Shown: piece after piece, positions 25,001-36,700 of the stretch
Numbering within the stretch: position 1 is the stretch's first letter
Layout of the letters: each line of letters begins with the position of its first letter
DNA from: Limnomonas spitsbergensis
Taxonomy: Eukaryota > Chlorophyta > Chlorophyceae > Chlamydomonadales
Length of the DNA stretch: 64,000 bases
NCBI GenBank assembly: GCA_037349105.1
Contig: JAYJMM010000041.1
Location: 3,534,001-3,598,000, forward strand
Direction: 5' to 3'
Translations under genes and position numbers: made by a program
Notes under the pieces: model-generated
Told to the model about the DNA's origin: nothing
Database searches by the model: none
What the model saw: the letters and a program-made list of their open reading frames with translations, nothing else

Positions 25001-28000
25001 CCCATCACTACAGAGGTCACAGGTCAAGACACAAGACGCGGCGTCACACGTTGCATTTTGCCAATTGCAGCCTCCTGGGAGGGGACTCGCGAGACAGCTG
25101 GTCGTGGAAGTGCAGGCCTTACAGTTTCCAGGGCACGTGAGGCCAAAAGGGACCGGCGGAGAGGGAGGGGACGGTGAGGGTTTGGGGGGTGTGGGTTGAG
25201 AGGGAGGGGACGGTGGGGGTTTGGGGGGTGTGGGTTGAGAGGTAGGGGACGGTGAGGGTTTGGGGGGTGAGGGTTGAGACGTAAACAGGGATGATGGTGC
25301 GGGTGGCACAGGGAAGGGTGGCGGTGATGGAGATGACAGAGGTGGGGTTGAGGGGGGTGGGGGTGACTGGGATGAGCCAGATGGGGGTGGAGGTGAGTAA
25401 GAGGGGGGTGGGAGTGACTGGGATGAGCCAGATGGGGGTGGAGGTGAGTAAGAGGGGGGTGGGGGTGACTGGGATGAGCCAGATGGGGGTGGAGGTGAGT
25501 AAGAGGGGGGTGGGGGTGACTGGGATGAGCCAGATGGGGGTGGAGGTGAGTAAGAGGGGGGTGGGGGTGACTGGGATGAGCCAGATGGGGGTGGAGGTGA
25601 GTAAGAGGGGGGAGGGGGTGACTGGGATGAGCCAGATGGGGGTGGAGGTGAGTAAGAGGGGGGTGGGAGTGACTGGGATGAGCCAGATGGGGGTGGAGGT
25701 GAGTCGGATGGGGGTGGGTATGGGGGTGGGTAAAATGGGGGTGGGGGTGAGTAGGATGGGGGTGGGGGTGGGGGTGAATGTATGTCCGGAGGTGGGGGTG
25801 ACTGGGATGAGCCAGATGGGGGTGGAGGTGAGTCGGATGGGGGTGGGTGTGGGGGTGGGTAAAATGGGGGTGGGGGTGAGTAGGATGGGGGTGGGGGTGG
25901 GGGTGAATGTATGCCCGGAGGTGGGGGTGACTGGGATGAGCCAGATGGGGGTGGAGGTGAGTCGGATGGGGGTGGGTATGGGGGTGGGTAAAATGGGGGT
26001 GGGGGTGAGTAGGATGGGGGTGGGGGTGGGGGTGAATGTATGTCCGGAGGTGGGGGTGACTGGGATGAGCCAGATGGGGGTGGAGGTGAGTCGGATGGGG
26101 GTGGGTGTGGGGGTGGGTAAAATGGGGGTGGGGGTGAGTAGGATGGGGGTGGGGGTGGGGGTGAATGTATGCCCGGAGGTGGGGGTGACTGGGATGAGCC
26201 AGATGGGGGTGGAGGTGAGTCGGATGGGGGTGGGTATGGGGGTGGGTGAAATGGGGGTGGGGGTGAGTAGGATGGGTATGGGGGTGGGGGTGAATGTATG
26301 TCCGGAGGTGGGGGTGACTGGGATGAGCCAGATGGGGGTGGAGGTGAGTCGGATGGGGGTGGGTATGGGGGTGGGTAAAATGGGGGTGGGGGTGAGTAGG
26401 ATGGGGGTGGGGGTGGGGGTGAATGTATGTCCGGAGGTGGGGGTGACTGGGATGAGCCAGATGGGGGTGGAGGTGAGTCGGATGGGGTTAGGTATGGGGG
26501 TGGGTAAAATTGGGGTGGGGGTGAGTAGGATGGGTATGGGGGTGGGGGTGAATGTATGTCCGGAGGTGGGGGTGACTGGGATGAGCCAGATGGGGGTGGA
26601 GGTGAGTCGGATGGGGGTGGGTATGGGGGTGGGTGAAATGGGGGTGGGGGTGAGTAGGATGGGTATGGGGGTGGGGGTGAATGTATGTCCGGAGGTGGGG
26701 GTGACTGGGATGAGCCAGATGGGGGTGGAGGTGAGTCGGATGGGGGTGGGTGTGGGGGTGGGTGAAATGGGGGTGGGGGTGAGTAGGATGGGTATGGGGG
26801 TGGGGGTGAGTAGGATGGGTATGGAGGTGGGGGTGAATGTATGTCCGGAGGTGGGGGTGACTGGGATGAGCCAGATGGGGGTGGAGGTGAGTCGGATGGG
26901 GGTGGGTATGGGGGTGGGTAAAATGGGGGTGGGGGTGAGTAGGATGGGTATGGGGGTGGGGGTGTATGTATGCCCGGGGGTGGGGGTGACTGGGATGAGC
27001 CAGATGGGGGTGGAGGTGAGTCGGATGGGGGTGGGTATGGGGGTGGGTAAAATGGGGGTGGGGGTGAGTAGGATGGGTATGGGGGTGGGGGTGAATGTAT
27101 GTCCGGAGGTGGGGGTGACTGGGATGAGCCAGATGGGGGTGGAGGTGAGTCGGATGGGGGTGGGTATGGGGGTGGGTGAAATGGGGGTGGGGGTGAGTAG
27201 GATGGGTATGGGGGTGGGGGTGAATGTATGTCCGGAGGTGGGGGTGACTGGGATGAGCCAGATGGGGGTGGAGGTGAGTCGGATGGGGGTGGGTGTGGGG
27301 GTGGGTGAAATGGGGGTGGGGGTGAGTAGGATGGGTATGGGGGTGGGGGTGAGTAGGATGGGTATGGAGGTGGGGGTGAATGTATGTCCGGAGGTGGGGG
27401 TGACTGGGATGAGCCAGATGGGGGTGGAGGTGAGTCGGATGGGGGTGGGTATGGGGGTGGGTAAAATGGGGGTGGGGGTGAGTAGGATGGGTATGGGGGT
27501 GGGGGTGAATGTATGTCCGGAGGTGGGGGTGACTGGGATGAGCCAGATGGGGGTGGAGGTGAGTCGGATGGGGTTAGGTATGGGGGTGGGTAAAATTGGG
27601 GTGGGGGTGAGTAGGATGGGTATGGGGGTGGGGGTGAATGTATGTCCGGAGGTGGGGGTGACTGGGATGAGCCAGATGGGGGTGGAGGTGAGTCGGATGG
27701 GGGTGGGTATGGGGGTGGGTGAAATGGGGGTGGGGGTGAGTAGGATGGGTATGGGGGTGGGGGTGAATGTATGTCCGGAGGTGGGGGTGACTGGGATGAG
27801 CCAGATGGGGGTGGAGGTGAGTCGGATGGGGGTGGGTGTGGGGGTGGGTGAAATGGGGGTGGGGGTGAGTAGGATGGGTATGGGGGTGGGGGTGAGTAGG
27901 ATGGGTATGGAGGTGGGGGTGAATGTATGTCCGGAGGTGGGGGTGACTGGGATGAGCCAGATGGGGGTGGAGGTGAGTCGGATGGGGGTGGGTATGGGGG

Positions 28001-30264
28001 TGGGTAAAATGGGGGTGGGGGTGAGTAGGATGGGTATGGGGGTGGGGGTGTATGTATGCCCGGGGGTGGGGGTGACTGGGATGAGCCAGATGGGGGTGGA
28101 GGTGAGTCGGATGGGGGTGGGTATGGGGGTGGGTAAAATGGGGGTGGGGGTGAGTAGGATGGGTATGGGGGTGGGGGTGAATGTATGTCCGGAGGTGGGG
28201 GTGACTGGGATGAGCCAGATGGGGGTGGAGGTGAGTCGGATGGGGGTGGGTATGGGGGTGGGTGAAATGGGGGTGGGGGTGAGTAGGATGGGTATGGGGG
28301 TGGGGGTGAATGTATGTCCGGAGGTGGGGGTGACTGGGATGAGCCAGATGGGGGTGGAGGTGAGTCGGATGGGGGTGGGTATTGGGGTGGGTAAAATGGG
28401 GATGGGTTGGATGTGTTGGACGGGGACGGGGATGGGTTGGAGGTGAGTCGGACAGGGACAGGGACAGGGACTTGGATGTGTTGGACAGGGACGGGGATGG
28501 GTTGGATGTGTTGGACAGGGACGGGGATGGGTTGGATGTGTTGGACTTGGACGGGGATGGGTTGGATGTGTTGGACGGGGACGGGGATGGGTTGGATGTG
28601 TTGGACAGGGACGGGGATGGGTTGGATGTATTGGACGGGGACAGGGATGGGTTGGATGTGTTGGACAGGGACGGGGATGGGTTGGATGTGTTGGACAGGG
28701 ACGGGGATGGGTTGGATGTGTTTGACAGGGACGGGGATGGGTTGGATGTGTTGGACAGGGACGGGGATGGGTTGGATGTGTTGGACGGGGACGGGGATGG
28801 GTTGGATGTGTTGGACGGGGACGGGGATGGGTTGGATGTGTTGGACGGGGACGGGGATGGGTTGGATGGGTTGGACAGGGACGGGGATGGGTTGGATGTG
28901 TTGGACGGGGACGGGGATGGGTTGGATGTGTTGGACGGGGACGGGGATGGGTTGGATGTGTTGGACAGGGACGGGGATGGGTTGGATGTGTTGGACAGGG
29001 ATGGGGATGGGTTGGATGTGTTGGACAGGGACGGGGATGGGTTGGATGTGTTGGACGGGGACGGGGATGGGTTGGATGTGTTGGACGGGGACGGGGATGG
29101 GTTGGATGTGTTGGACGGGGACGGGGATGGGTTGGATGTGTTGGACAGGGACGGGGATGGGTTGGCTGTGTTGGTCAGGGACGGGGATGGGTTGGATGTG
29201 TTGGACAGGGACGGGGATGGGTTGGATGTGTTGGACAGGGACGGGGATGGGTTGGATGTGTAGGACGGGGACGGGGATGGGTTAGATGTGTTGGACAGGG
29301 ACGGGGATGGGTTGGATGTGTTGGACAGGGACGGGGATGGGTTGGATGTGTTGGACAGGGACGGGGATGGGTTGGATGTGTTGGACGGGGACGGGGATGG
29401 GTTGGATGTGTTGGACGGGGACGGGGATGGGTTGGATGTGTTGGACGGGGATGGGGATGGGTTGGATGGGTTGGACAGGGACGGGGATGGGTTGGATGTG
29501 TTAGACAGGGACGGGGATGGGTTGGATGTGTTGGACAGGGACGGGGATGGGTTGGATGTGTTGGACGGGGATGGGGATGGGTTGGATGTGTTGGACAGGG
29601 ACGGGGATGGGTTGGATGTGTTGGACAGGGACGGGGATGGGTTGGATGTGTTGGACAGGGACGGGGATGGGTTGAATGTGTTGGACAGGGACGGGGATGG
29701 GTTGGATGTGTTGGACAGGGACGGGGATGGGTTGGATGTGTTGGACAGGGACGGGGATGGGTTGGATGTGTTGGACAGGGACGGGGATGGGTTGGATGTG
29801 TTGGACGGGGACGGGGATGGGTTGGATGTGTTGGACGGGGACGGGGATGGGTTGGATGTGTTGGACGGGGATGGGTTGGATGGGTTGGACAGGGACGGGG
29901 ATGGGTTGGATGTGTTGGACGGGGACGGGGATGGGTTGGATGTGTTGGACGGGGACGGGGATGGGTTGGATGTGTTGGACAGGGACGGGGATGGGTTGGA
30001 TGTGTTGGACAGGGATGGGGATGGGTTGGATGTGTTGGACGGGGACGGGGATGGGTTGGATGTGTTGGACAGGGACGGGGATGGGTTGGATGTGTTGGAC
30101 AGGGACGGGGATGGGTTGGCGCATGGCTTTCGAGCGGGTGCAACAAGGGCGCAACAGCCGTTTTTTGTCGCACAGTGATGGGTAAGGCAGGCCGCGCCGC
30201 TGCAATAATATCCGACCCCGTCCCTGACCTTATCCCTCATTCGAAAAGGTACTCTCCCGGTCAT
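19026..30264 (-). CDS. Second hydroxyproline-rich cell-wall glycoprotein with multi-exon Cys-rich tail (paralogue of the left-end gene)
   Basis: Exons read on the minus strand: 30264 (start uncertain)-24890, 24485-24428, 24092-23961, 23807-23750, 23289-22858, 22337-22130, 21798-21709, 19639-19538 and 19135-19026. All joins keep phase with GT-AG borders; the 23289 acceptor is the weakest. The product begins with [10 protein letters not shown] decapeptides, passes to extensin-like [17 protein letters not shown] units, then to PSI-like Cys modules nearly identical to the first gene's tail, and ends in further Cys-rich exons (for example [17 protein letters not shown]). No signal peptide is visible at 30,264, so the 5' exon is missing or lost among mobile-element debris to its right. 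One frame break lies near 28,445. A LINE occupies the intron between 21,709 and 19,639. The last exon is not found. Confidence 0.72.
19990..21700 (+). mobile_element. 5'-truncated LINE (non-LTR retrotransposon), reverse-transcriptase C-terminal part
   Basis: An open frame to 21458 encodes the end of a LINE ORF2. It starts just before the catalytic YADD box ([16 protein letters not shown], near 20,115-20,160), continues through the thumb region ([23 protein letters not shown]), and ends with a Cys/His motif ([18 protein letters not shown]). The endonuclease and most of the RT palm are missing, as expected from incomplete target-primed reverse transcription. A ~240-bp 3' UTR follows. The body has no stops, so the insertion is relatively young. 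It lies in an intron of the minus-strand wall-protein gene, antisense to it, and ends next to the 21,709 exon border. Confidence 0.88.
25330..28400 (-). repeat. Coding minisatellite: 51-bp then 129-bp extensin-like units
   Basis: At the 3' side (25,330-25,700) 51-bp units encode [17 protein letters not shown]. From about 25,700 to 28,400 a 129-bp unit (43 residues) encodes the same core plus [19 protein letters not shown] and SDSPPPP segments. Tyr-containing SYSPPPP and FYPPPY motifs resemble extensin cross-linking sites. Copies are nearly identical. Blocks of several units recur in the same order, for example the unit with an extra SYSPPPP, so exchange has been recent. Confidence 0.9.
28446..30122 (-). 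repeat. Coding minisatellite: 30-bp units ([10 protein letters not shown])
   Basis: Almost perfect 30-bp tandem units (plus-strand GTTGGATGTGTTGGACAGGG followed by ACGGGGATGG), about 56 copies, with only a few one-base variants and one shortened unit near 29,870. On the gene strand each unit encodes NPSPS(L/P)SNTS with one N-T-S sequon. Confidence 0.92.
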
Positions 30265-30294
30265 GCTAGCGCCGTATGAGCAATTGGGGAGGGG

Positions 30295-30849
30295 GACTTA
30301 AAGCATAACTTGGGCATAGTAAGGCTAAGGGCTGGATACATTGCTCACGCCACCTCAATCCCTCAGCGTACCTCATGGAAGCCCAGAATAACTCCATGTA
30401 CTTTGTCCGTTCCCTCTTTGCCCAAGAGCGCACTGGTAAGGGCTCTTTCGAGAGCTCTGTGGAGGACCTTTCTGCCATCCTACCAAACACACCATGGAGC
30501 GCCTAACCTCGCCTCGCCAGGTCAAGCCCTACTTTGACTAGAGTCATACCACGAGAAAGAGCCGAGTCTTGAGGTGGTGGCCCAAATTTTATGCGACTTC
30601 AAGGAAGGAGTAACCAAGGTGTTCTCCTCCCAGACAAGTGGGCCTTCCCCTGATATCCTGACTGCTCAATGCCATGGAGAGGTAAAAAATAAGACCAATG
30701 GGCAAGAAAGGTTCAAGGTGTCTTTCCGGGCATGGATGCAGAACTATCAGGTGGATTACACTTTAATCAAGGATGCCATCATCGTTGCAAACTGCTCGGC
30801 CCTCTTTGACACCACAGTCTACAAGGCTGCGGAACAGTTTGCCTTGTGA
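30295..30849 (+). pseudogene. Decayed ORF of unknown, probably mobile-element, origin
   Basis: Protein-like stretches survive in different frames with stops between them: one around 30,348-30,500 (NPSAYLMEAQNNSMYFVRSL) and one at 30,574-30,849 (KVSFRAWMQNYQVDYTLIKD). I do not recognise the family. Its position beside a LINE-like fragment and the missing 5' end of the wall-protein gene suggests transposon debris, but this is inference. Confidence 0.45.
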
Positions 30850-30939
30850 TGCCGTGCATGCCAGGTGAGCCTCTCACGCCTTACATCGTGCAGCACTTGG
30901 AGGGAGACGAGCACCCCTTCGAGCTCAAGAACTTGGCCG

Positions 30940-31075
30940 CTTTGGGAGATGCTGCCAAGGAGATGGGCAGTGTGGCAGAGAACAAGCCATGGGCTGGGGG
31001 ACACGGCCAACATGTGGTACATGTGGAGGATGTGCTGCATGTGTGCTTTCAGTGCCCTAGCGTGAAGTAGACTTG
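30940..31075 (+). pseudogene. LINE ORF2 C-terminal remnant (HVEDVLHVCFQCPS motif)
   Basis: The peptide GHGQHVVHVEDVLHVCFQCPS matches the His/Cys motif near the C terminus of many LINE reverse transcriptases. It is closely similar in DNA and peptide to the minus-strand fragment at 57,238-57,650. A TAG follows within the motif region, so this copy is broken. Confidence 0.6.
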
Positions 31076-31331
31076 GGACACGGGCGGCTGGCTGACGACG
31101 ACAGCGGAGACCCAACGGCCACGACACGATTCCTGTGAAGACTTGGGAGACGGCACCGTTGGCCTCTATAGCGATTGCGATCGAAAGCGCGCATTTTGCG
31201 GGTTTCGGTGAAAGTTCGTTGTGCCAGTCCCGTGGCCAGAGTGCGAATCTCGATCTTGTGGGCAGCGCGACCTGCTGGGGCGGAGTGCCTGACTGCTGAC
31301 GTTTCGGAGCCCTAATCGCCAAGACAAGTTT

Positions 31332-31367
31332 CCTGTGGCCGGCCAGGAATTACTAGCCGGCCACAGG
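31332..31367. repeat. Perfect 12-bp hairpin
   Basis: CCTGTGGCCGGC at 31332-31343 pairs perfectly with GCCGGCCACAGG at 31356-31367 around a 12-nt loop. No T-tract follows. Function unknown. Confidence 0.7.
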
Positions 31368-31884
31368 CTGAGGGGTCTTCTCCAGAGGTTTGGGATCATG
31401 ATGCATCACTTATTAGCGTTAGCTAGAGGAATCGACTCCATAATGGCCAGAGTACCGAGTGTGCGAGTTGCGATGCTGATGTCCCTGACCTCGGTGGTGG
31501 CGTGGGTCGCCAAGACGGGGGAGGTGCTGGCTGACGTGTCGGAAACCCCCTCCGCCCGACTGGAAGCTACCGACATGTCAAACGTCAAGTTACGCGACTG
31601 TCCCGTGCCGAAGTCCGGCTGGAAGCCTAGAACCTGCAAGGTCCGGAAAAAGTGGGGCGTACAAGATGTTTACGTACTTCTATCGGCTGCGTACGGTAGT
31701 AGACATTTCAAATTTCAAACCCGATTTCGAACTCCGAAAGCTAACAAGCCTGGCACTCCAGGCTGCCACTCTCTGTTGGCCTCGATAGCTGCCCCACCGC
31801 ACATGTACACCCTTCACAGAAGAACGCGTTCCATACTCGTAGTGCGTAAGAGCGGATTCACACCTGATTCCCATCTATCGGTTT

Positions 31885-32615
31885 CGCGTGGTTTCGCGTG
31901 GTTTCAGTTCGGTTCAGTTCGACGAAACCACGCCAACTGAAACCGGCCTCGGACCACCAGTTTCAGTTGGCTGGTTTCGCAAGGTTGGCTGGTTTCGCAT
32001 AGTTTCGTCGCGATTTGTCGGCATTAATCGCTGCGTTCTGCAAACCGCGCGCTGCTTTTCAAATCTGCTTCAATTACTATAGTTCTTTCTATGTCTCCAC
32101 CCACTAGTTGCCATGAAGGCTATCGCCGCCCATCAGACGCCAACTATGGGGCAACGGCGCATCAAAAGGCCTTCTGAGAAGGCCATATCGAATGAGAAGG
32201 TAGAGCAGTATTAAAATGTGATAATTGATAGCTTCTTTCCAATCCTTATCCGGCTGAGGATGACATGCATGTGCTCCATAACCATGTCCCTGGGCAAGAT
32301 CCGGATCCAAGGCGCCTGAAGAAGTCATCAGGTCTCTTCAACGCCCATGCAACTCTCACAGCAGTGGCTGGCAGGTCCACAACTTCGTTCATGACAGCCC
32401 AGGCAAGGGTGAGGATCAGAGTCGAGTGCTGCATGCTGGATATGAGTAAGTAAAGTAAGGGGAGCAAGACAAGAGCATATCGAGGCATTGTGAAATTCCT
32501 ACGGCGGCGAAGTTCAGATTTTCTGATGTGAATTAAGTGAGAACGCAGGTTGCGAAACCAGTCGCCAAACTGACGAACTGAACTGAACCGAACTCGACGA
32601 ACTGAACTAGGTTTG
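31885..32615. mobile_element. Candidate inverted-repeat-bounded element (~730 bp)
   Basis: The left end has GGTTTCAGTTCGGTTCAGTT and several GGTTTCGC copies (31,890-32,005). The right end, 32,541-32,611, carries the complement (GCGAAACCAGTCG, AACTGAACTGAACCGAACTC). Arms are imperfect and internally repeated, like terminal inverted repeats of a foldback or MITE-type element. Between them lie only short ORFs. No target-site duplication was identified. Confidence 0.45.
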
Positions 32616-33057
32616 AATTGGCTCTAACGCACGGAATCGACTGCGCAATCAACGTCCATCTTGCTGGAACTGCCTCAAACCTGGGAACCGCCAGTCTAGC
32701 CCGCTCGATCGTATTTATACTTCTCCTGGAGCACAAATAAACCTTAAAAAGCTTATGACGGGTTACTTAGTTCCAGTGCCACGAGAAATTAACCATGGGT
32801 TGGCCAACTGGTGATACCGTTTTTGATCTCCTGTCATACCTGTCGAGCGGTGAGTACTGTTGTCTATTCCTGTTTCAGATGCTGCGTACAAATTTTATCT
32901 TGTTGCAAGCACTGCATGGCAACTACCAACTAAACCCATGATCCAGGATTTCTGGGGATTACCTTGATAGTCACTTGCTTGATCTCATGCAACTCCAAGC
33001 AGACTCCTAGGCGACAAGGCGCTAGTGTTCACTGCTTTTGCTTTTTTGCATGTGCAG
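32616..33057. other. Intergenic, no gene seen
   Basis: No ORF with a recognisable domain. The polypyrimidine stretch at its right end forms the acceptor of the orphan exon at 33,058. Confidence 0.35.
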
Positions 33058-33141
33058 GCCACCAGGGACCCACAAGGCCCTCAGTTGACGACAAGGCCCT
33101 CGGTTGCCGGGCGGAAGTGACTGACACGACAGATGAGCATG
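33058..33141 (+). pseudogene. Orphan duplicate of the first recognised exon of the LRR gene family
   Basis: The stretch is bounded by a TGCAG acceptor and a G|GTGGGC donor. Its phases (+2 in, +1 out) match the exons at 33,718-33,789 and 49,788-49,856, and it ends with the related peptide TDTTDEHG (others: SDETAEHG, CDETADYG). No LRR exon follows before the next copy, so it looks like the 5' half of a gene left by partial tandem duplication. It could also be an alternative first exon of the downstream gene. Confidence 0.55.
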
Positions 33142-33303
33142 GTGGGCAGATTTTGTACCTGTTTCATTTTTGACTGTAGAAATCAAATCCCAGGGGAATT
33201 GATGCGTAAGAAAGATCCTAAAAATAATTCATGCAATGGGTACGATCTTATGAAAAACGTAGGATTTTGGCATGGTGGCTGGATTGATCACATTCATATA
33301 ATT

Positions 33304-33450
33304 GTGCAGTGTGGACCGAGGTGTGGACCATGATCCAGTGCACCACCTTGCTTGGCGCCAAAAAACTGGCGAAGGTCTCAAATCTCCAGTCTGAAGGGAA
33401 TCGGGTTTCTTGTGCGCCATTCTCTAGGAGGGAGACTGGGTGGGCCTTGC
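33304..33450 (+). repeat. Segmental duplicate of 35,030-35,170
   Basis: The two segments share blocks such as GGACCAT-ATC-AGTGC-CCACCTTG, GG-TCTC-AATCTC-A-TCTGAA and TCTAG-AGGGAG-GTGGG in the same order. Each lies downstream of one copy of the family's small exon, which supports partial tandem duplication of the 5' half of the LRR gene. Confidence 0.6.
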
Positions 33451-33717
33451 ATCTATTAGAGCGCTAGCTTAAGTTAAGAGGCTAGGGTGAATCCCACACT
33501 TGCATTTAAAATGGGCAGTGATTAGTAGGGTTTGGGCAGGGGGTGCCGTCACATAAAATGTTGCCGATGATGTTATGGGGAGTCTTTGTCCAAATTCGAT
33601 TTCCCTACTGAAAGTGGCAGTATGGAAGTGCAGTGCTAATGATTATATGAGGGGCGCACTCGTTCCACTGATGAGCCCTACAGCCTTCTATTATGAAGCG
33701 CTCTTTGCCATATGCAG

Positions 33718-36700
33718 GCCTTGAGATTGCAAGGTATGAAGTTGCGGACCCCGTCGGAGCGGAGGGGTCGGATGAGACAGCTGAGCATGGTGGGTCCAAA
33801 TGTTTGCTTCTTTTCCGACATGTTCTCTTCAATGTGCCTTCGTGCTGCATGTCCTCTGCCCTGCTCATTGTGGCCACGTTCACCGCATGGTTTGCATGTT
33901 GGCATGTGTGAGTATAAGGGCAGTTGTGGATATCTTTTTGTGTGTGGGAGGCGAGTCCCTGAGTTGTGTCCCTGAGTGGAGTTCCTGAGTGGCCCTGAGT
34001 GGCCCAATCAATTGATGCCGCTGTCTCTTCAGCCCACTTATGTTAAGAGGCCCCTTCATGGATACATGTAGTAGTCTAATGGTGCACTAGTAGGGGACTG
34101 TAGACAACAAGCCATTGATAACACAGCAGTGATGCGCTGCAAAGTGGAAGCCAATCAATTAATGTCGCTGTTTCTTCAGCCCACTTGTATTAAGAGTTCC
34201 ATGAATGGATACATCTAGTAGTCTAATGGTGCACTAGTAGGGGACTGTAGCCCAAAAGCCATTGAGAACACAGCAGTGAGCTCGTTACCATCCCATTATC
34301 ATCTGCCAATGTTCATGTGTATTTACATCCCAGTCCAGCCATCCAAGGCATCACAAGCCGACACAACAGTTCAGACAGATGCAAGCACAACCCAGACAGA
34401 TGCAGCCACCCAGAGCCACCACAGAGCCAGTGACAGGGCCACCAGAGCAAGGCACATGGCCACCCCAGCCACAACACCAACGACCCAGAGCTAGGTATAG
34501 CCTGCTAGCCAGAGACAACCCAGCCACAACACATCCTATCCTAGACGACTAGCGATCCGTGGTGTTTGAGTTGGGCATGCACCACACAATCTGCAATCTT
34601 GGAGGTTTCCTTGCCACTCATCAGGGAAAGCCAGGACGAGCTTTGTGCTGATGGTATCAGAATCCACCGCATAGTAGGCTGATCCAGGCTGGACCACAGT
34701 TTGGTCGATCTGAAGCAAGCGCAAGTTGGATACCTTCGTTGCTGCAAACACCCTCGCCACATACGCTGCCATGTTCGTGGCAGCAGTCTCAGGGTAAGGC
34801 CCTGAGTGGAGTCCCTGGCCCTGAGTGGCGCTGAGTGGAGGCCCTGAGTGGAGTCCCTGTGTGGAGTCCCTGAGTTCCCCCAATCTATTAGTTATGGCGG
34901 CAAAAGGGCGATGGACCCACTGGGCACATTGATTGCTTTGGGTGGCTGGAATCTAGGAGAAGGATAGATACCCACCTACCATATATTGGGGTACAAGTTA
35001 GGGTGCTAGACAGGCTCTTGTTTACAGTTTGTTCGCTAGTCGGACCATCGTCTGGTGCGCCACCTTGCCAAATTGTGCCAGTGGACTGGCTAAGTTCTCG
35101 AATCTCTGATCTGAATGGAATCATGTGTTATTGTTTGCCGCTATCTAGAAGGGAGGGTGGGACGTTTGGATCAGGTTCAATCCCATCCTGTCCACATGCT
35201 CTAAGCTATCCTTGCTTGCACGCTTGATTTTTATTTTGTCCACGTTTCGATATGCAGGCCTGCATGATGTCGTGACTTGCTGCATTTATTTCACTTTCGT
35301 GTACCTTGCTGAAGGTGCAAGGTACAGTACGCAAAATAAGATTTCATGCGCAAGGACTGGCCCAGGGCTAGGTGGTGCCGTGAAGTGTAGGGGGACTGTT
35401 ACTATTCCTTTTGCTTGGAGCATTCGGAGCGAGGTTACAAGAAAAAGGGCTTCTTGTCACCAAATTGGCGGATTGGCCGTCATGTGCCGGGATAATGCCT
35501 GCAATGCCGAAATATATTGGCAGACTTGAGAGGGATTTGTGGCAGTCATGTTCACTAGGTAGGGCGGGGTATACGATTGGTGTGGGTAAATTTCGGTTTA
35601 GGTGCATAAGGTTTTTCTGAATGGCATGCTTGGTCTTCACTTTCCTCGTCTTGGGTCAAACCTCTTTTAAAAAAAGGGAATATGATGAGCTTCGCCTGCC
35701 CGCCCCTGTTCCAAGCCCCATAAAACCCGCCTGTGCCTGCCCACCCGTCAACGCCGACATTTCCGGGAGGATAGGGAGCCTGGCTGTCAGCCATCACACT
35801 ATGAATATGACAGGGCCCACGTCACAAATCTAGAGTGCCGACGCGCCCGTGGGCAGGGCGGTCGCAAACGAAAACCTGATTTTTGAATTTTGAATTCCCC
35901 CCAGGAATCATGGACCTTCCACCTGAAGTGCTGTCCATCATCGTCTTCATGGTCGCCAACAAGACATCCTTACGTGCAGCCAGCCGTACCTTCCATGATG
36001 TGGTAAACTCTACAGCTACCACTTTGGGATGGAGTTTCTCCACTCAGCCTTGGTGGTCTGCAGCGAGAGGACGCTATCCAGATTCAAAATCCCAAAAATG
36101 TTTATTTGAGAAGTTTCCCAGCCTGACAGCAGTCTCCTTCCAGAATGCAAACTCCGTGAACCTCACCCCTCTGACATCGTGCCGTGGATTACACACCCTC
36201 AGCTTGAGGAACTGTGGTGAAGTCACTCTCCCGGCCAAGTTCGCTCAACTGCTGTCCCTCCACCTCTCCTCCTGCGATATGGCCCGTGACTTGTCGCTTC
36301 TGTCCCCATGCTCCAAGCTGCAGAACCTCAGTCTCCACAGCTGTGTTGATGTCAGCGACCTGTCCCCTCTGGATGCTTGCACAAGTCTGCAAACCCTCAG
36401 CTTCGACGACTGCGATGGCGTCAATGACCTGACCGCTCTGGGATTATGCACCAGCTTGCGATCTCTCAAAATAAACTCCTGCAGTGGAGTCAATGACCTG
36501 ACCCCTCTGGGAGCTTGCGCCGGACTGCAGATCCTCCGCCTCAGCTCGTGTCGTTGCGTCTATGACGTGACACGTATTTCCACATGCTCCAGACTGGACA
36601 CTCTCAGCTTCGGCACCTGCCCTGGAATTGAAGATCTGACCTTCCTAGCTTCGTGCACTGGACTGCAGACTCTCAGCTTTTGCTCATGTGGAAATGTCTG

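Noticed and set aside
25330..30122. CRISPR-like array
   Set aside because: Repeats are back-to-back coding units without unique spacers, and the genome is eukaryotic.
32250..32452. Possible plus-strand exon with a perfect ATGA|GTAAGT donor (RLKKSSGLFNAHATLTAV), and a minus-strand ORF with a hydrophobic start in the same place
   Set aside because: No partner exon, domain or convincing acceptor was found. The opposing candidates overlap and neither can be favoured.
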